From positions 62,001-126,000 of the forward strand of contig NZ_BRCF01000009.1 in NCBI RefSeq assembly GCF_023707985.1: 64,000 nucleotides of DNA, in the 5' to 3' direction. This DNA comes from Sporosarcina sp. NCCP-2716. Its GTDB lineage: Bacteria; Bacillota; Bacilli; Bacillales_A; Planococcaceae. This document shows, in pieces, positions 39,615-47,721 of the stretch; position 1 is the stretch's first letter, and each line of letters opens with the position of its first letter. A program made the translations under genes and the position numbers. Under the pieces are notes generated by a model. The model was not told where the DNA came from and did not search any database. It was given only the letters and a program-made list of their open reading frames with translations.

Positions 39615-39645
39615 GACACGGATTGCTGGATTTGGTAACGGTTTT
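39615..39645 (-). promoter_or_regulatory. Candidate autoregulatory ECF promoter
   Basis: On the minus strand an AAAACC box is followed 19 bases later by CGTGTC, 32 bases before the sigma ATG. ECF factors of this group recognise an AAC-type -35 and a CGT-type -10 and usually read their own gene. The spacer is 2-3 bases longer than typical, so support is modest. Confidence 0.3.
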
Positions 39646-39730
39646 TGAATAAATTCTTTTCGTTATCCAGTTTACTGTAGATTTCATCGGCAGTCCCAGT
39701 CAGTATATCGATGCCTGCGGGTTGGAAAAG

Positions 39731-39945
39731 TGTCTCTTAGTGACCGGGCAAGATGTGTTTAGGAGACTTCGGGCACTAGACGGCTCTCTTAGTGACTACG
39801 CGGAGTCCTATTATCCGTGCCGAGGCACTAGAACAGCTCCCTATTGACCGATCAAGGAGTCCGCTGCCTCCCGCGGGCAATAAGGGCCTCTCTTAGTGAC
39901 CGAAACGAGCATTTCCGAAAATCAACGGGCAGTAGGAACGTCTTC
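39731..39945. repeat. 52-bp tandem repeat, array 1 (4 units)
   Basis: TAGTGAC or TATTGAC recurs at 39738, 39790, 39842 and 39894, exactly 52 bases apart. Each unit starts TAGTGACCG and ends CGGGCACTAG (or close). The arms within a unit pair (TAGTG/CACTA), and unit 3 has compensating changes in both (TATTG/CAATA). The block lies in the 454-base gap between the sigma factor and the TipA-type regulator gene; nothing coding is visible in that gap. Confidence 0.85.
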
Positions 39946-39966
39946 ATCTGAATTAATCTAAGAACG

Positions 39967-40018
39967 TCAAACAAACGCGATTGTTTAAACAATCGCGTTT
40001 GTTCGCTGCACAGGTACC
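39967..40018. repeat. Left-truncated palindromic repeat, copy 10
   Basis: AAACAAACGCGATTGTTTAAACAATCGCGTTTGTTCGCTGCACAGGTACC is split here as positions 39969-40018: the inner palindrome and right end are intact, but the GGTRCCTGTGCGCC left end is missing. The right end plus flank is repeated (GGTACCGTTTATTC twice, to 40042). It is 19 bases past the stop of the regulator gene and about 22 bases after 52-bp array 1. Confidence 0.8.
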
Positions 40019-40036
40019 GTTTATTCCGGGTACCGT

Positions 40037-40765
40037 TTATTCACGATGCCGTTCGGCCCAGACCGCCATTGCCTGTTGCATGAAGACGGCCAGACCTTCG
40101 CCGAATTGGTCGATGCTGCTGGTGAATCGGTCATCGGCGATGTAGAGTTCTCCGAGCCCTGCGAATGCTTGGGGCGTGTAGGTTCCGATAGTGTTCAAAA
40201 ACCGGTACCAGTCGCCGATCGCTGTTTGGGCTTCCGGGGAATCCGGCGCCATATTCCGCACGTCCGCGAGCGCCCGGTAGATCTCGTTCATGCGCTCCTG
40301 CTTGTAACTGCCGAACTGGCCCAAGGCAGTATTTGCCTGTTCCACTGCGTCTTTCCCCCATTTCTGTTTCGCTTCCTCTTCATAAGGGTTGTGGCTGAAG
40401 TCGAAGCCGCTGAACCGTTCTTCGTGTGTCATTGTTCGTTCTCCTTTCTCCTCTTGAATAGACTGATCGATGGTCTGGAGCATCACCTTGAGCTGCTGCT
40501 GTTTCCGCAGCAGCTGACCCCGCTGTTCTTCGAGCGCCTGCAGCCGGTCGAATGACGGGTTGCCGAGGATTTCCTTGATCTGTTTCAGGGGAAAACCGAG
40601 CTCCCGGTAATACAGGATCGTCTGCAGGGTGCGCAGGCTGGCGTCCGAATAGATCCGGTAGCCCGCTTCCGAGATGCCGTCCGGCTGCAGCAGGCCGATT
40701 TCATCGTAATGATGCAGCGTGCGGACGCTGACTCCCGCGAGTTCAGCTGCCTGTTTGATGTGCAC
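40037..40765 (-). CDS. MerR-family regulator with TipAS drug-binding domain (TipA/Mta type)
   Basis: 242 residues. Residues 1-70 are a MerR winged helix (MHIKQAAELAGVSVRTLHHYDEIGLLQPDGISEAGYRIYSD), then a coiled-coil dimerisation helix (LEEQRGQLLRKQQQLKVMLQTIDQSIQE), then a TipAS domain (about 115-242, beginning RFSGFDFSHNPYEEEAKQKWG). Relatives such as Mta in B. subtilis bind hydrophobic drugs and activate multidrug exporter genes. It starts with GTG after AAAGGAGGGAG. Exporters of the MFS and MATE families lie 10-14 kb away but are not adjacent. Confidence 0.9.
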   Translation of the reverse strand: MHIKQAAELAGVSVRTLHHYDEIGLLQPDGISEAGYRIYSDASLRTLQTILYYRELGFPLKQIKEILGNPSFDRLQALEEQRGQLLRKQQQLKVMLQTIDQSIQEEKGERTMTHEERFSGFDFSHNPYEEEAKQKWGKDAVEQANTALGQFGSYKQERMNEIYRALADVRNMAPDSPEAQTAIGDWYRFLNTIGTYTPQAFAGLGELYIADDRFTSSIDQFGEGLAVFMQQAMAVWAERHRE

Positions 40766-40840
40766 GGCACTCCCTCCTTTCTGATTCCAGTGTAAGCCGT
40801 CACGTTACGTGAGAGTCAAGGATTCATCTAGATAAAAAAA

Positions 40841-40904
40841 GGTGCCTTTGCGCCAAACAATCGTGAATGTTTAAACATTCATGATTGTTTGCTGCACAGG
40901 CACC
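40841..40904. repeat. 64-bp palindromic repeat, copy 11
   Basis: GGTGCCTTTGCGCC...GCTGCACAGGCACC with inner AATCGTGAATGTTTAAACATTCATGATT, an almost perfect inner palindrome. It lies 7 bases past the stop of the diguanylate cyclase gene. An A7 run on its left (40834-40840) gives a minus transcript a U run after the hairpin. Confidence 0.93.
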
Positions 40905-40910
40905 GGAAAA

Positions 40911-42560
40911 TTACGTTTCGAGGCGATTTTTGCCGGCTCGTTTAGCTTTGTAAAGTCGTTCGTCCGCTGCGCGGATCACGCTGCTGATGGTGGTGCCAGG
41001 CGTCCAGATGGCGAGACCGGCGCTGCAGCCCACATGGACAGTTGCGGCATCGAGCAGGACTGGTTCGTTCAGCAGTCGGATGACATCTTCTCCTGCCTGC
41101 TTTCCAGCCGATTCCGGATGCTGCCTGTTGCGCAGCACGACGACGAATTCGTCCCCGCCGATACGGGCAGCAATGTCTTCCGGCCCGGCGATGGAGCTCA
41201 CACGTTCCGCCACTTTCTGCAGCAGCTGATCGCCTGTCGGGTGGCCGTACGTGTCGTTGACGGCTTTGAATCCGTCCAGGTCGAAATACAGAAGAGCCAG
41301 TGATTCAGCTTCCCGTTCCTGCGCTTCAAAATAGGCGTCGAGGGCGTACCGGTTCGGCAGGTGCGTCAGCTTGTCATGCATGGCCCTGTTTTCCGCAGTG
41401 ATGAGAGCTGACTCGGTCGATGTCAGATCTGTGACGAGTTTGCGCAGGGAATCGGACAGGATTTCGATTTCCGATATCCCTTTGTACTGCGGGATATCGG
41501 CTGCTTCCCCGGCACGCAGACGGTCTGCAACGTTGGTGATGCTCTGCAGCGGCTTGTCGATCCAGCCGGCAAGAAGACGGCCGGCGAGCGCTGCGAGCAG
41601 GACGAGGAGCGTTCCGGCAATGACGAAGTAGCGCATGAGATCACGCGCCGGTGCGTAGGCTTCCGCCACCGGCTGCCGCACGAGGATCGTCCATCCGAGT
41701 CCTGGGTAGTCCTTATACCCGGCTGATTGGACGTATCCGGTCAAGTATTCATTTCCGTCCGCCCACGTTTCGAGGACCCACCCCTTTTTTCCGTCCATTG
41801 CCCGTTCGATACTGTCCGTTTTCAGCTTCCGGCCGAGCATGGGAGACGGACCGAGGATGACGTCACCTTCCTTAGGACTGATGATGAAAAACTCAACGTC
41901 TTTCCGGCTTCCGAGAGTGGCCGCCATGGAATCTCTCACTTCTTTCAGCCAATCCCAGCTGAGGTGGGTCGCCAGGACGCCGATGAGACTGCCGTCGGGA
42001 TCCTTGACAGGCGTACTGATATCGACGAACTTCATCGCTTCGCCGGTCGGATTCGGCAGCAGGTCCGCTAGCAGAACGGCATCATGCATATCTCCGATGA
42101 ACGGCTCTTTGAGGGCTTCCTTATAGACCGGCCGCTCCGAGATATCGGCACCTTTCAGGATGTCATCCGTGGAAGCGAGGACCGTGCCAGCCGGATCGGT
42201 GTAGCCGATCCAGGAGAACGACGGGAATGTGTCATGGAGCTGGTTGACGAGCGTGCTGATCCGTTCAGGCTCCTCAGGATGCTGCAGTTCATTCAGATTG
42301 GCCAGCAGTCGGCTTTCGCCATATCGGGACCACATGAAGTGATCCAACTTGTCCGCCATCAGGTAAGCTGTTTCCCCGAGTGAGCCGCCGATTTCAGCTT
42401 CGACTTGGTGGATCGACCGCTGACCGATCAGCAGACTGAGCGATACGATCGCCAGGAAAGAAAAAATCGCAAAAATCAGGGATAACCGAGTGCGCAGACG
42501 ATTCAGCCGTAAAATAACAAACTCCTCCGATGCAAGTAAACTTACAATCCATCGTATCAC
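40911..42560 (-). CDS. Membrane diguanylate cyclase with dCACHE sensor
   Basis: Up to 549 residues. A first TM helix (about 28-48), a dCACHE-type extracellular sensor (about 50-315, with TDPAGTVLASTDDIL and LATHLSWDWLKEV), a second TM helix (about 320-345), a HAMP-like linker and a GGDEF domain: LTHLPNRYALD and IGGDEFVVVLRN. GGDEF is intact, so c-di-GMP synthesis is likely. No EAL domain. The 5' end is uncertain: GGAGGA lies before an ATT at 42515 and no ATG/GTG/TTG with a ribosome site is nearby. Confidence 0.88.
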   Translation of the reverse strand: MIRWIVSLLASEEFVILRLNRLRTRLSLIFAIFSFLAIVSLSLLIGQRSIHQVEAEIGGSLGETAYLMADKLDHFMWSRYGESRLLANLNELQHPEEPERISTLVNQLHDTFPSFSWIGYTDPAGTVLASTDDILKGADISERPVYKEALKEPFIGDMHDAVLLADLLPNPTGEAMKFVDISTPVKDPDGSLIGVLATHLSWDWLKEVRDSMAATLGSRKDVEFFIISPKEGDVILGPSPMLGRKLKTDSIERAMDGKKGWVLETWADGNEYLTGYVQSAGYKDYPGLGWTILVRQPVAEAYAPARDLMRYFVIAGTLLVLLAALAGRLLAGWIDKPLQSITNVADRLRAGEAADIPQYKGISEIEILSDSLRKLVTDLTSTESALITAENRAMHDKLTHLPNRYALDAYFEAQEREAESLALLYFDLDGFKAVNDTYGHPTGDQLLQKVAERVSSIAGPEDIAARIGGDEFVVVLRNRQHPESAGKQAGEDVIRLLNEPVLLDAATVHVGCSAGLAIWTPGTTISSVIRAADERLYKAKRAGKNRLET

Positions 42561-42599
42561 GGGTGTCCAAAATGAGATAGATGAATCTTTGGAAAAAAA

Positions 42600-42663
42600 G
42601 GTGCCTGTGCGCCAAACAATCGTGAATGTTTAAACATTCATGATTGTTTGCTGCACAGGCACC
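42600..42663. repeat. 64-bp palindromic repeat, copy 12
   Basis: GGTGCCTGTGCGCC...GCTGCACAGGCACC, essentially identical to copy 11 inside. It lies 11 bases past the stop of scrK and directly upstream of the cyclase gene, with an A7 run on its left. Confidence 0.93.
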
Positions 42664-42673
42664 TGAAAACGGG

Positions 42674-43528
42674 CTATTCTATCAGACTTCTGCCGAGCAG
42701 GAAGGCACCTTGCAGTCCGGACTGGGTGCCTAGGGCCGGTTTGCTGATGATCTCTCCTACCGGTTTCGGCAGCAGTAGATAGTCGTTTAGCTGTGTCTCG
42801 GCCTTTTCGACGATCATCGGCAGCAGCCAGTCGTTCTGCAGGACGCCACCTCCGAAAATGATTTTTTCCGAGGAAAGCGTCAGCAGCAAGGTCACCGCAA
42901 GCTGGCCGAGATAGTCCGCTTCGTAGATCCAGGCGTCATCGTCAGCGGGCAGGTCCTTGCCGGATTTCCCTGTGCGGGCGCGCATCGCAGTCCCGGATGC
43001 CATTCCTTCCAGGCAGTCGGCGTGGTACGGACAGCAGCCGGGAAACGGATCTCCTGGGTGGCGCCGTATGGCGATATGCCCCATTTCCGGATGGAGCAGG
43101 CCATGTACGAGTTTCCCTTCGACGATTGCGCCGGCCCCAAGCCCTGTGCCGACTGTGACGTAGGCCAGGTTCTCCGTTCCGTACGCAGCCGATTCGGCAA
43201 GCGCGGCTGCATTGACATCCGTGTCCAGACGGATCGGTACGGGCAGGTTCTTCTGCAATTCCGTGATCAGATTGACGTACTGCCAGGCGAACTTCGGCGT
43301 CTTGCCGATCATGCCGTAGTCTGGGCTCTGCGGGTGGACATCGACCGGACCGAATGCGGCGATGCCGATGGCGTCAATAGGATTCTCCCGGAAGAAATCC
43401 GCCACTTTGCCGAGCGTCGTTTCCGGGTCTTCGGTTGGAATGGTCGTCTGCTCCAGTACATTCCCGGTTTCATCCGCAAGACCGCAGATGAATTTCGTCC
43501 CGCCTGTTTCAATGCCTCCGATTCGCAT
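42674..43528 (-). CDS. scrK: Fructokinase (ROK family)
   Basis: 284 residues. ATP-binding IETGGTKF at the N-terminus, the ROK signature RLDTDVNAAALAES and TVGTGLGAGAIVEGKLVHGLLHPEMGH, then the zinc motif HPGDPFPGCCPYHADCLEG typical of ROK fructokinases. It phosphorylates the fructose released by sucrose-6-phosphate hydrolase. Last gene of the scrB-scrA-scrK operon, 20 bases after scrA. Confidence 0.9.
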   Translation of the reverse strand: MRIGGIETGGTKFICGLADETGNVLEQTTIPTEDPETTLGKVADFFRENPIDAIGIAAFGPVDVHPQSPDYGMIGKTPKFAWQYVNLITELQKNLPVPIRLDTDVNAAALAESAAYGTENLAYVTVGTGLGAGAIVEGKLVHGLLHPEMGHIAIRRHPGDPFPGCCPYHADCLEGMASGTAMRARTGKSGKDLPADDDAWIYEADYLGQLAVTLLLTLSSEKIIFGGGVLQNDWLLPMIVEKAETQLNDYLLLPKPVGEIISKPALGTQSGLQGAFLLGRSLIE

Positions 43529-43548
43529 GGGGCCGCCTCCTTTCTTCG

Positions 43549-44970
43549 TTATACTTTCGGGTGGTCGTCATGCGTCCGTTTCAGCATGGAATCGTTGTAG
43601 CCGAACAGCCACGTCAGGACGAAGGCGACGACGGCACCGATCAAATTGGCGACGATATAAAGCGGCAGCTGGCTGTTCAAGTAGAGCAGCGCACCCGGTA
43701 TGACGGTGATCGCCATTCCCGTCGCTTTCAATCCGAACAGCGATGCGAAGAATCCGCCTGCCGCTCCTCCGATCAGCCCCATGACGAACGGTTTCATGTA
43801 GCGCAGGGTCACCCCGAAGATCGCCGGCTCGGTGATCCCGAGGAATGCCGAGAAGGAGGACGGCAGGGCGAGCGCTTTCAATTTCTTGTCTTTCGTTTTC
43901 AGGCCGACTGCAAGTGCCGCGGCACCTTGGGCAGCGACCGCCGCCGTGACGATTGCGTTATACGGGTTCCAGCCGTCTTGCGCGAGCAGCTGGATTTCCA
44001 AGAAGTTGAAGACGTGATGGACGCCGGTGATGACGATGATCTGGTTGAAGAACCCGATCAGCAGCCCCGGAATGCCGAATGGCAGATCGAGGATCGCGAC
44101 AGTCGCCGCCATGACGCCGATTTCGACCGTATGGAAAATCGGGCCGATGACGAACAGGCCGAGTATGATCATTATGAGCAACGTCAAAAATGGGGTTAGA
44201 ATCAAGTCAAGTGCCTCAGGCGTCCGTTTGCGGAGCCAGCGTTCAAGCTTCGCCCCGACAAACCCGATGAAGAATGCAGGCAGGACGGACCCCTGGTAAC
44301 CGGTAACCGGCAGGAAGCCGAAGAACATCATCGGATCGGCGTCGCCGCTTCCGACGGAGTAGGCGTTCGGCAGCGCCGGGTTGACGAGCATGAGCCCGAG
44401 CACGATACCGAGCACCGGACTTCCGCCGAACACCCGGAACGCCGACCACGCTATGAGCGCCGGCAGGAAGGCGAACGCCGTATCCGTCAGCACTTGCGTG
44501 AAGAGGATAAATTTCTCGGGAATTGCTTCCGGCGTTGTGCCGAAGACCCCAAGTACGGCTTCCTGTGTCAGCAGGCCGCGAAGCCCCATGAACAGTCCGG
44601 TCGCAACGAGCACCGGAATGATCGGCACAAAGACGTCACCGAATGTCCGGATGAGCCGCTGAAATGGATTCCCCCGGTCTTTCGTCTGTTTCTTCATGTC
44701 GGTTGTCGAGACGCCTGTCGCTCCGAGCGCCTCGACTTCTTCGTAGATCCGGTTGACGGTTCCGGTGCCGAATACGATTTGGTACTGCCCTGAGTTGAAA
44801 AAAGCTCCTTTGACTTTATCGACCGATTCGACTTTCTCTTCGTCGATTTTCGACCGATCATGGACGATGAAACGCAGGCGCGTCGCACAGTGGGCAACCG
44901 ATTCGATATTCTCCCGGCCGCCGACCGCTTCGATGACTTCCTCCGCAATTTTCCGGTTTTCTGCAGACAT
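43549..44970 (-). CDS. scrA: PTS sucrose transporter EIIBC
   Basis: 473 residues. EIIB domain at 1-90 with the phosphorylation cysteine in SVAHCATRLRFIV (Cys28), then an EIIC domain with about ten TM helices (GLFMGLRGLL, FNQIIVITGVHHVFN, SAFLGITEPAIFGV). No EIIA domain, so phosphate must come from a separate EIIA-Glc-type protein. It imports sucrose as sucrose-6-phosphate. Placed between scrB and scrK in one operon. Confidence 0.92.
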   Translation of the reverse strand: MSAENRKIAEEVIEAVGGRENIESVAHCATRLRFIVHDRSKIDEEKVESVDKVKGAFFNSGQYQIVFGTGTVNRIYEEVEALGATGVSTTDMKKQTKDRGNPFQRLIRTFGDVFVPIIPVLVATGLFMGLRGLLTQEAVLGVFGTTPEAIPEKFILFTQVLTDTAFAFLPALIAWSAFRVFGGSPVLGIVLGLMLVNPALPNAYSVGSGDADPMMFFGFLPVTGYQGSVLPAFFIGFVGAKLERWLRKRTPEALDLILTPFLTLLIMIILGLFVIGPIFHTVEIGVMAATVAILDLPFGIPGLLIGFFNQIIVITGVHHVFNFLEIQLLAQDGWNPYNAIVTAAVAAQGAAALAVGLKTKDKKLKALALPSSFSAFLGITEPAIFGVTLRYMKPFVMGLIGGAAGGFFASLFGLKATGMAITVIPGALLYLNSQLPLYIVANLIGAVVAFVLTWLFGYNDSMLKRTHDDHPKV

Positions 44971-44987
44971 TTGACAATCCCTCCTGT

Positions 44988-46511
44988 TTACGTAGTTTTC
45001 GGTTCCTTGTCCAGCACCCTTTCTTCCTTGAAAGCGATCCCGTCAAGCGGCCAGTGATGGAATTCCAGCTCTGCTGTCCCCTCCGCTGCCTGTATGCGGA
45101 TCCCGGTCGAGTCCTCCCCCGGGAAGATCCGGCTCGTCATGACTGTGTCTCCGTCGTTGACGAAAATTTCGACACTGGAGATGTCGACGAGGATTCGCAG
45201 CCGTTCGAGCGGCCGGCTGAGCGTGACGGTCCGCGTGTGGCCTTCCGACGCATTCACCGGTTCGCCGCTGTGCATCCGATCGAAAACCAGCGTCTGTGTT
45301 TCGCTATTGTACGTGATCCGGGAATATTCCATTTCGCGCACCCGCAGGTCGATGTGCATTTCGCGAGCCGTGACGTCACTCAACTTCGCCTGCAGTTCGT
45401 AGCAGTCACCGCCGAAAGGCAGCAGTTCCGGCTGGCGGCCGATTTCGCCCTGCCAATGGCTGGCGTCCTCCTCCGGTTTATCCCACGATTTCGGCAGCCG
45501 CTGTTTCAGCTGTCCGTCCTCTACTGTAAGCACGCGCGGCAGCGTCATGCAGTTTGCCCAGCCGTCCTTGTCGGTCGGATACGGCAGCTGCGGAATCGCC
45601 ATCCACGCGATCAGGATGCGTTCGCCGTCCGGCCCTTCCATCGTCTGCGGTGCATAGAAATCGAAGCCATAGTCAAGTTCTTGGAAAGGTTCATGGTTAA
45701 ATGCGCCTGTGTCCACGTCGAACGTCCCGCTCAAATAGCCCGCATGGAACAGGTTGCTGCGGCTCAGGCCTTCCGGTTTCAAGCCAAGCGGGGAGAAGAC
45801 GAGGATGTCGGTGCCGTCCACCGTGAACAGGTCCGGGCACTCCCACATATAGCCGAAATCGGTATGATCCGTCTGCACTTCGCCGATGAACTCCCAGGCG
45901 TGCAGGTCCGCAGAACGGTACAAGAGCGCGGCGCCCGTCATATTGTCCCGCTGGGCGCCGATGACACAATAGTACGTGCCGTTTTCATTCCACAGTTTCG
46001 GATCTCGCAGTTCCTGAGTGTAGCCTTCCGGAACGCCGGTGATGACCGGCAGCTCCCATTTCGAGAACTCGCCGTCTTTATTCATTTGCGCCATGCATTG
46101 GTAGGGCGTCCGGAGCCATTTGTCGTCTCTTGTGTTGCCAGTGTAGAACAGCATCAGGTCGTCCCCCGCCTGCAGCGCGCTGCCGGAATAGACGCCGTGT
46201 GAATCGTACGCCGTGTCTGGAGACAGCGCGATCCCTTTATTTTCGAATGTGACCAAATCATCTGAAACGGTATGGTACCAATACTTCAACCCGTGCGCAG
46301 GACCGAGCGGGAACCATTGGTAGAACAAGTGGTACTGTCCGTTGAACCAGCTGAACCCGTTCGGATCATTCAATAAACCCGCGAGCGGCTGGACGTGGTA
46401 TTTCTGCCGCCACGGCGCATTTGCGACATGCTCCACCAGTTCGTCGTACTCTTTCGGATCCACGGTGTCGAGCCTGCGGTAGCGCTGCTCTCTCGTCCAG
46501 TGAACAGCCAT
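44988..46511 (-). CDS. scrB: Sucrose-6-phosphate hydrolase (GH32)
   Basis: 507 residues from the ATG at 46511 (AAAGGAGGG). GH32 motifs: LLNDPNGFSWFNGQYHLFYQW (nucleophile Asp), QELRDPKLW (RDP) and MWECPDLF (acid/base Glu), then the C-terminal beta-sandwich. It splits sucrose-6-phosphate into glucose-6-phosphate and fructose. First gene of the operon; 19 bases upstream is a perfect palindromic operator. Confidence 0.93.
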   Translation of the reverse strand: MAVHWTREQRYRRLDTVDPKEYDELVEHVANAPWRQKYHVQPLAGLLNDPNGFSWFNGQYHLFYQWFPLGPAHGLKYWYHTVSDDLVTFENKGIALSPDTAYDSHGVYSGSALQAGDDLMLFYTGNTRDDKWLRTPYQCMAQMNKDGEFSKWELPVITGVPEGYTQELRDPKLWNENGTYYCVIGAQRDNMTGAALLYRSADLHAWEFIGEVQTDHTDFGYMWECPDLFTVDGTDILVFSPLGLKPEGLSRSNLFHAGYLSGTFDVDTGAFNHEPFQELDYGFDFYAPQTMEGPDGERILIAWMAIPQLPYPTDKDGWANCMTLPRVLTVEDGQLKQRLPKSWDKPEEDASHWQGEIGRQPELLPFGGDCYELQAKLSDVTAREMHIDLRVREMEYSRITYNSETQTLVFDRMHSGEPVNASEGHTRTVTLSRPLERLRILVDISSVEIFVNDGDTVMTSRIFPGEDSTGIRIQAAEGTAELEFHHWPLDGIAFKEERVLDKEPKTT

Positions 46512-46529
46512 GCCATCCCTCCTTTTGTT

Positions 46530-46545
46530 TTGGAACCGGTTCCAA
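46530..46545 (-). promoter_or_regulatory. ScrR/LacI-type operator
   Basis: TTGGAACCGGTTCCAA is a perfect 16-bp palindrome with the CG centre typical of LacI/GalR-family operators. It lies between the scrB start and the promoter, 19 bases before the start codon. A second, imperfect copy (GGGAACCGGTC) lies at about 46579-46589. Confidence 0.85.
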
Positions 46546-46617
46546 ATCATGTTGCGAAGAACAGTTCCTCGTTCGCACGGGAACCGGTCATTCATTGCAC
46601 TAGTATTCTATTTATTC

Positions 46618-46646
46618 AGTTTAAATGGTTTTCATACACAAGTCAA
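46618..46646 (-). promoter_or_regulatory. scr operon promoter
   Basis: On the minus strand TTGACT (46646-46641) and TAAACT (46623-46618) are separated by 17 bases. The -35 lies over the last codons of scrR (stop at 46643). The two operator-like sites fall between this promoter and scrB, so a bound repressor would block transcription. Confidence 0.6.
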
Positions 46647-47623
46647 CAAATTTTGACAGCGCTTTCCTGGATGAGCAGTTCGTGCTGCAGCGACGGGAGG
46701 TCCGCCGGCTGCTCCCCGCTCATGAGATCGAGCAGCGCCCGCCCTGCCTCGGCACCGGCTTCCCGGAAATGGAATCGGATCGTCGTCAGTCCCGGTGACA
46801 GGTACGTTGCAGGTGAATAGCCGCCGAAGCCCGTGATGCCGATATCCTCTGGCACCCGGAGTCCTGCCTCCCGGGTCGCTTTCAGCACGCCTAACGCCAG
46901 GTCGTCCGTCGCGCACATGATGAGATCCGGGGCGTCGCCGCGCAGCAGTTGTTCTGCAGCCGCAGCCGCCGACTCCATCTCGAACGTCGCCTCAATGGAG
47001 GTGAACTGGACACCGCCTGCTGCGAGTCCGTCTTCGACTCCTTTCCTGCGCAAGACGCCGATCGCTTCAACCTCAGGACCGACCCCGATGTAGGCCGCCT
47101 GCCGGTACCCTTGTGCTGCAACATAATCGGCCAAGTCCCGGCCGGCCTGGTAATCGTCGTACGCTAGACTCGGGACCGACGGATGCCGCTGGCCGAGCAG
47201 GATTACTGGGATTCCGATTTCTTCGATCGCATCGATATGAGCATAGGTGACAGCTGTCGCAAACAGCACGATGCCGTCGACTTTCTGCTTTGCCATGGCG
47301 TACAGGCCCTCAATCTCCCGGTCTGCACTCAGGTCTGCGTTAACGATGAGCAGCTGATGCGACCGGTCACGCAAGTACATGTCGAGCCCGCTGAGCGTCT
47401 GCATGGCGGAGCGGGATGTAAGCCGGGGAACGATCGCCCCGATCATGCCTGTCCGTTTCGCCCGCAGGCTTTGCGCGAATTTGTTCGGCCGGTAGCCGGT
47501 TTCTTCAATGATGCGCGACAGCTTCGCCTGCATAGCCTTGCTGACGGAGCCGCCGTTCAAGTAACGGGAAACAGTGCTTTTCGAAACGTTCGCGAGTTTG
47601 GCGATGTCCTGGATCGTTTTCAA
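46643..47623 (-). CDS. scrR: LacI-family sucrose operon repressor
   Basis: 326 residues. The N-terminal helix-turn-helix MKTIQDIAKLANVSKSTVSRYLNG leads to the hinge (NKFAQSLRAKRTGMIGAIVPRL) and a periplasmic-binding-protein-like effector domain (GIVLFATAV, MCATDDLALGVLKA, ITGFGG). It lies directly upstream of scrBAK on the same strand, and a LacI-type operator precedes scrB, so the product very probably represses that operon in response to sugar. Confidence 0.9.
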   Translation of the reverse strand: MKTIQDIAKLANVSKSTVSRYLNGGSVSKAMQAKLSRIIEETGYRPNKFAQSLRAKRTGMIGAIVPRLTSRSAMQTLSGLDMYLRDRSHQLLIVNADLSADREIEGLYAMAKQKVDGIVLFATAVTYAHIDAIEEIGIPVILLGQRHPSVPSLAYDDYQAGRDLADYVAAQGYRQAAYIGVGPEVEAIGVLRRKGVEDGLAAGGVQFTSIEATFEMESAAAAAEQLLRGDAPDLIMCATDDLALGVLKATREAGLRVPEDIGITGFGGYSPATYLSPGLTTIRFHFREAGAEAGRALLDLMSGEQPADLPSLQHELLIQESAVKIC

Positions 47624-47721
47624 AGCGGATCCCTCCTGATGTTGGTTTGTGAAGTGTGTTCATTATACAGGAACGGCGAGGGATTGCGCACTCGGGACAG
47701 GCGAGGGTAGTCGAGGATGGT

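Noticed and set aside
13888..42663. Integron attC sites forming a gene-cassette array
   Set aside because: The palindromes lack the GTTRRRY/RYYYAAC core sites, intervals between copies are very uneven, several genes lie between copies, and no integrase is seen. A cassette-like origin remains possible but is not supported.
45054..46202. Long plus-strand open frame opposite scrB
   Set aside because: Antisense shadow of a clear GH32 gene in GC-rich sequence; no ribosome site and an implausible composition rich in Arg, His and Gln.
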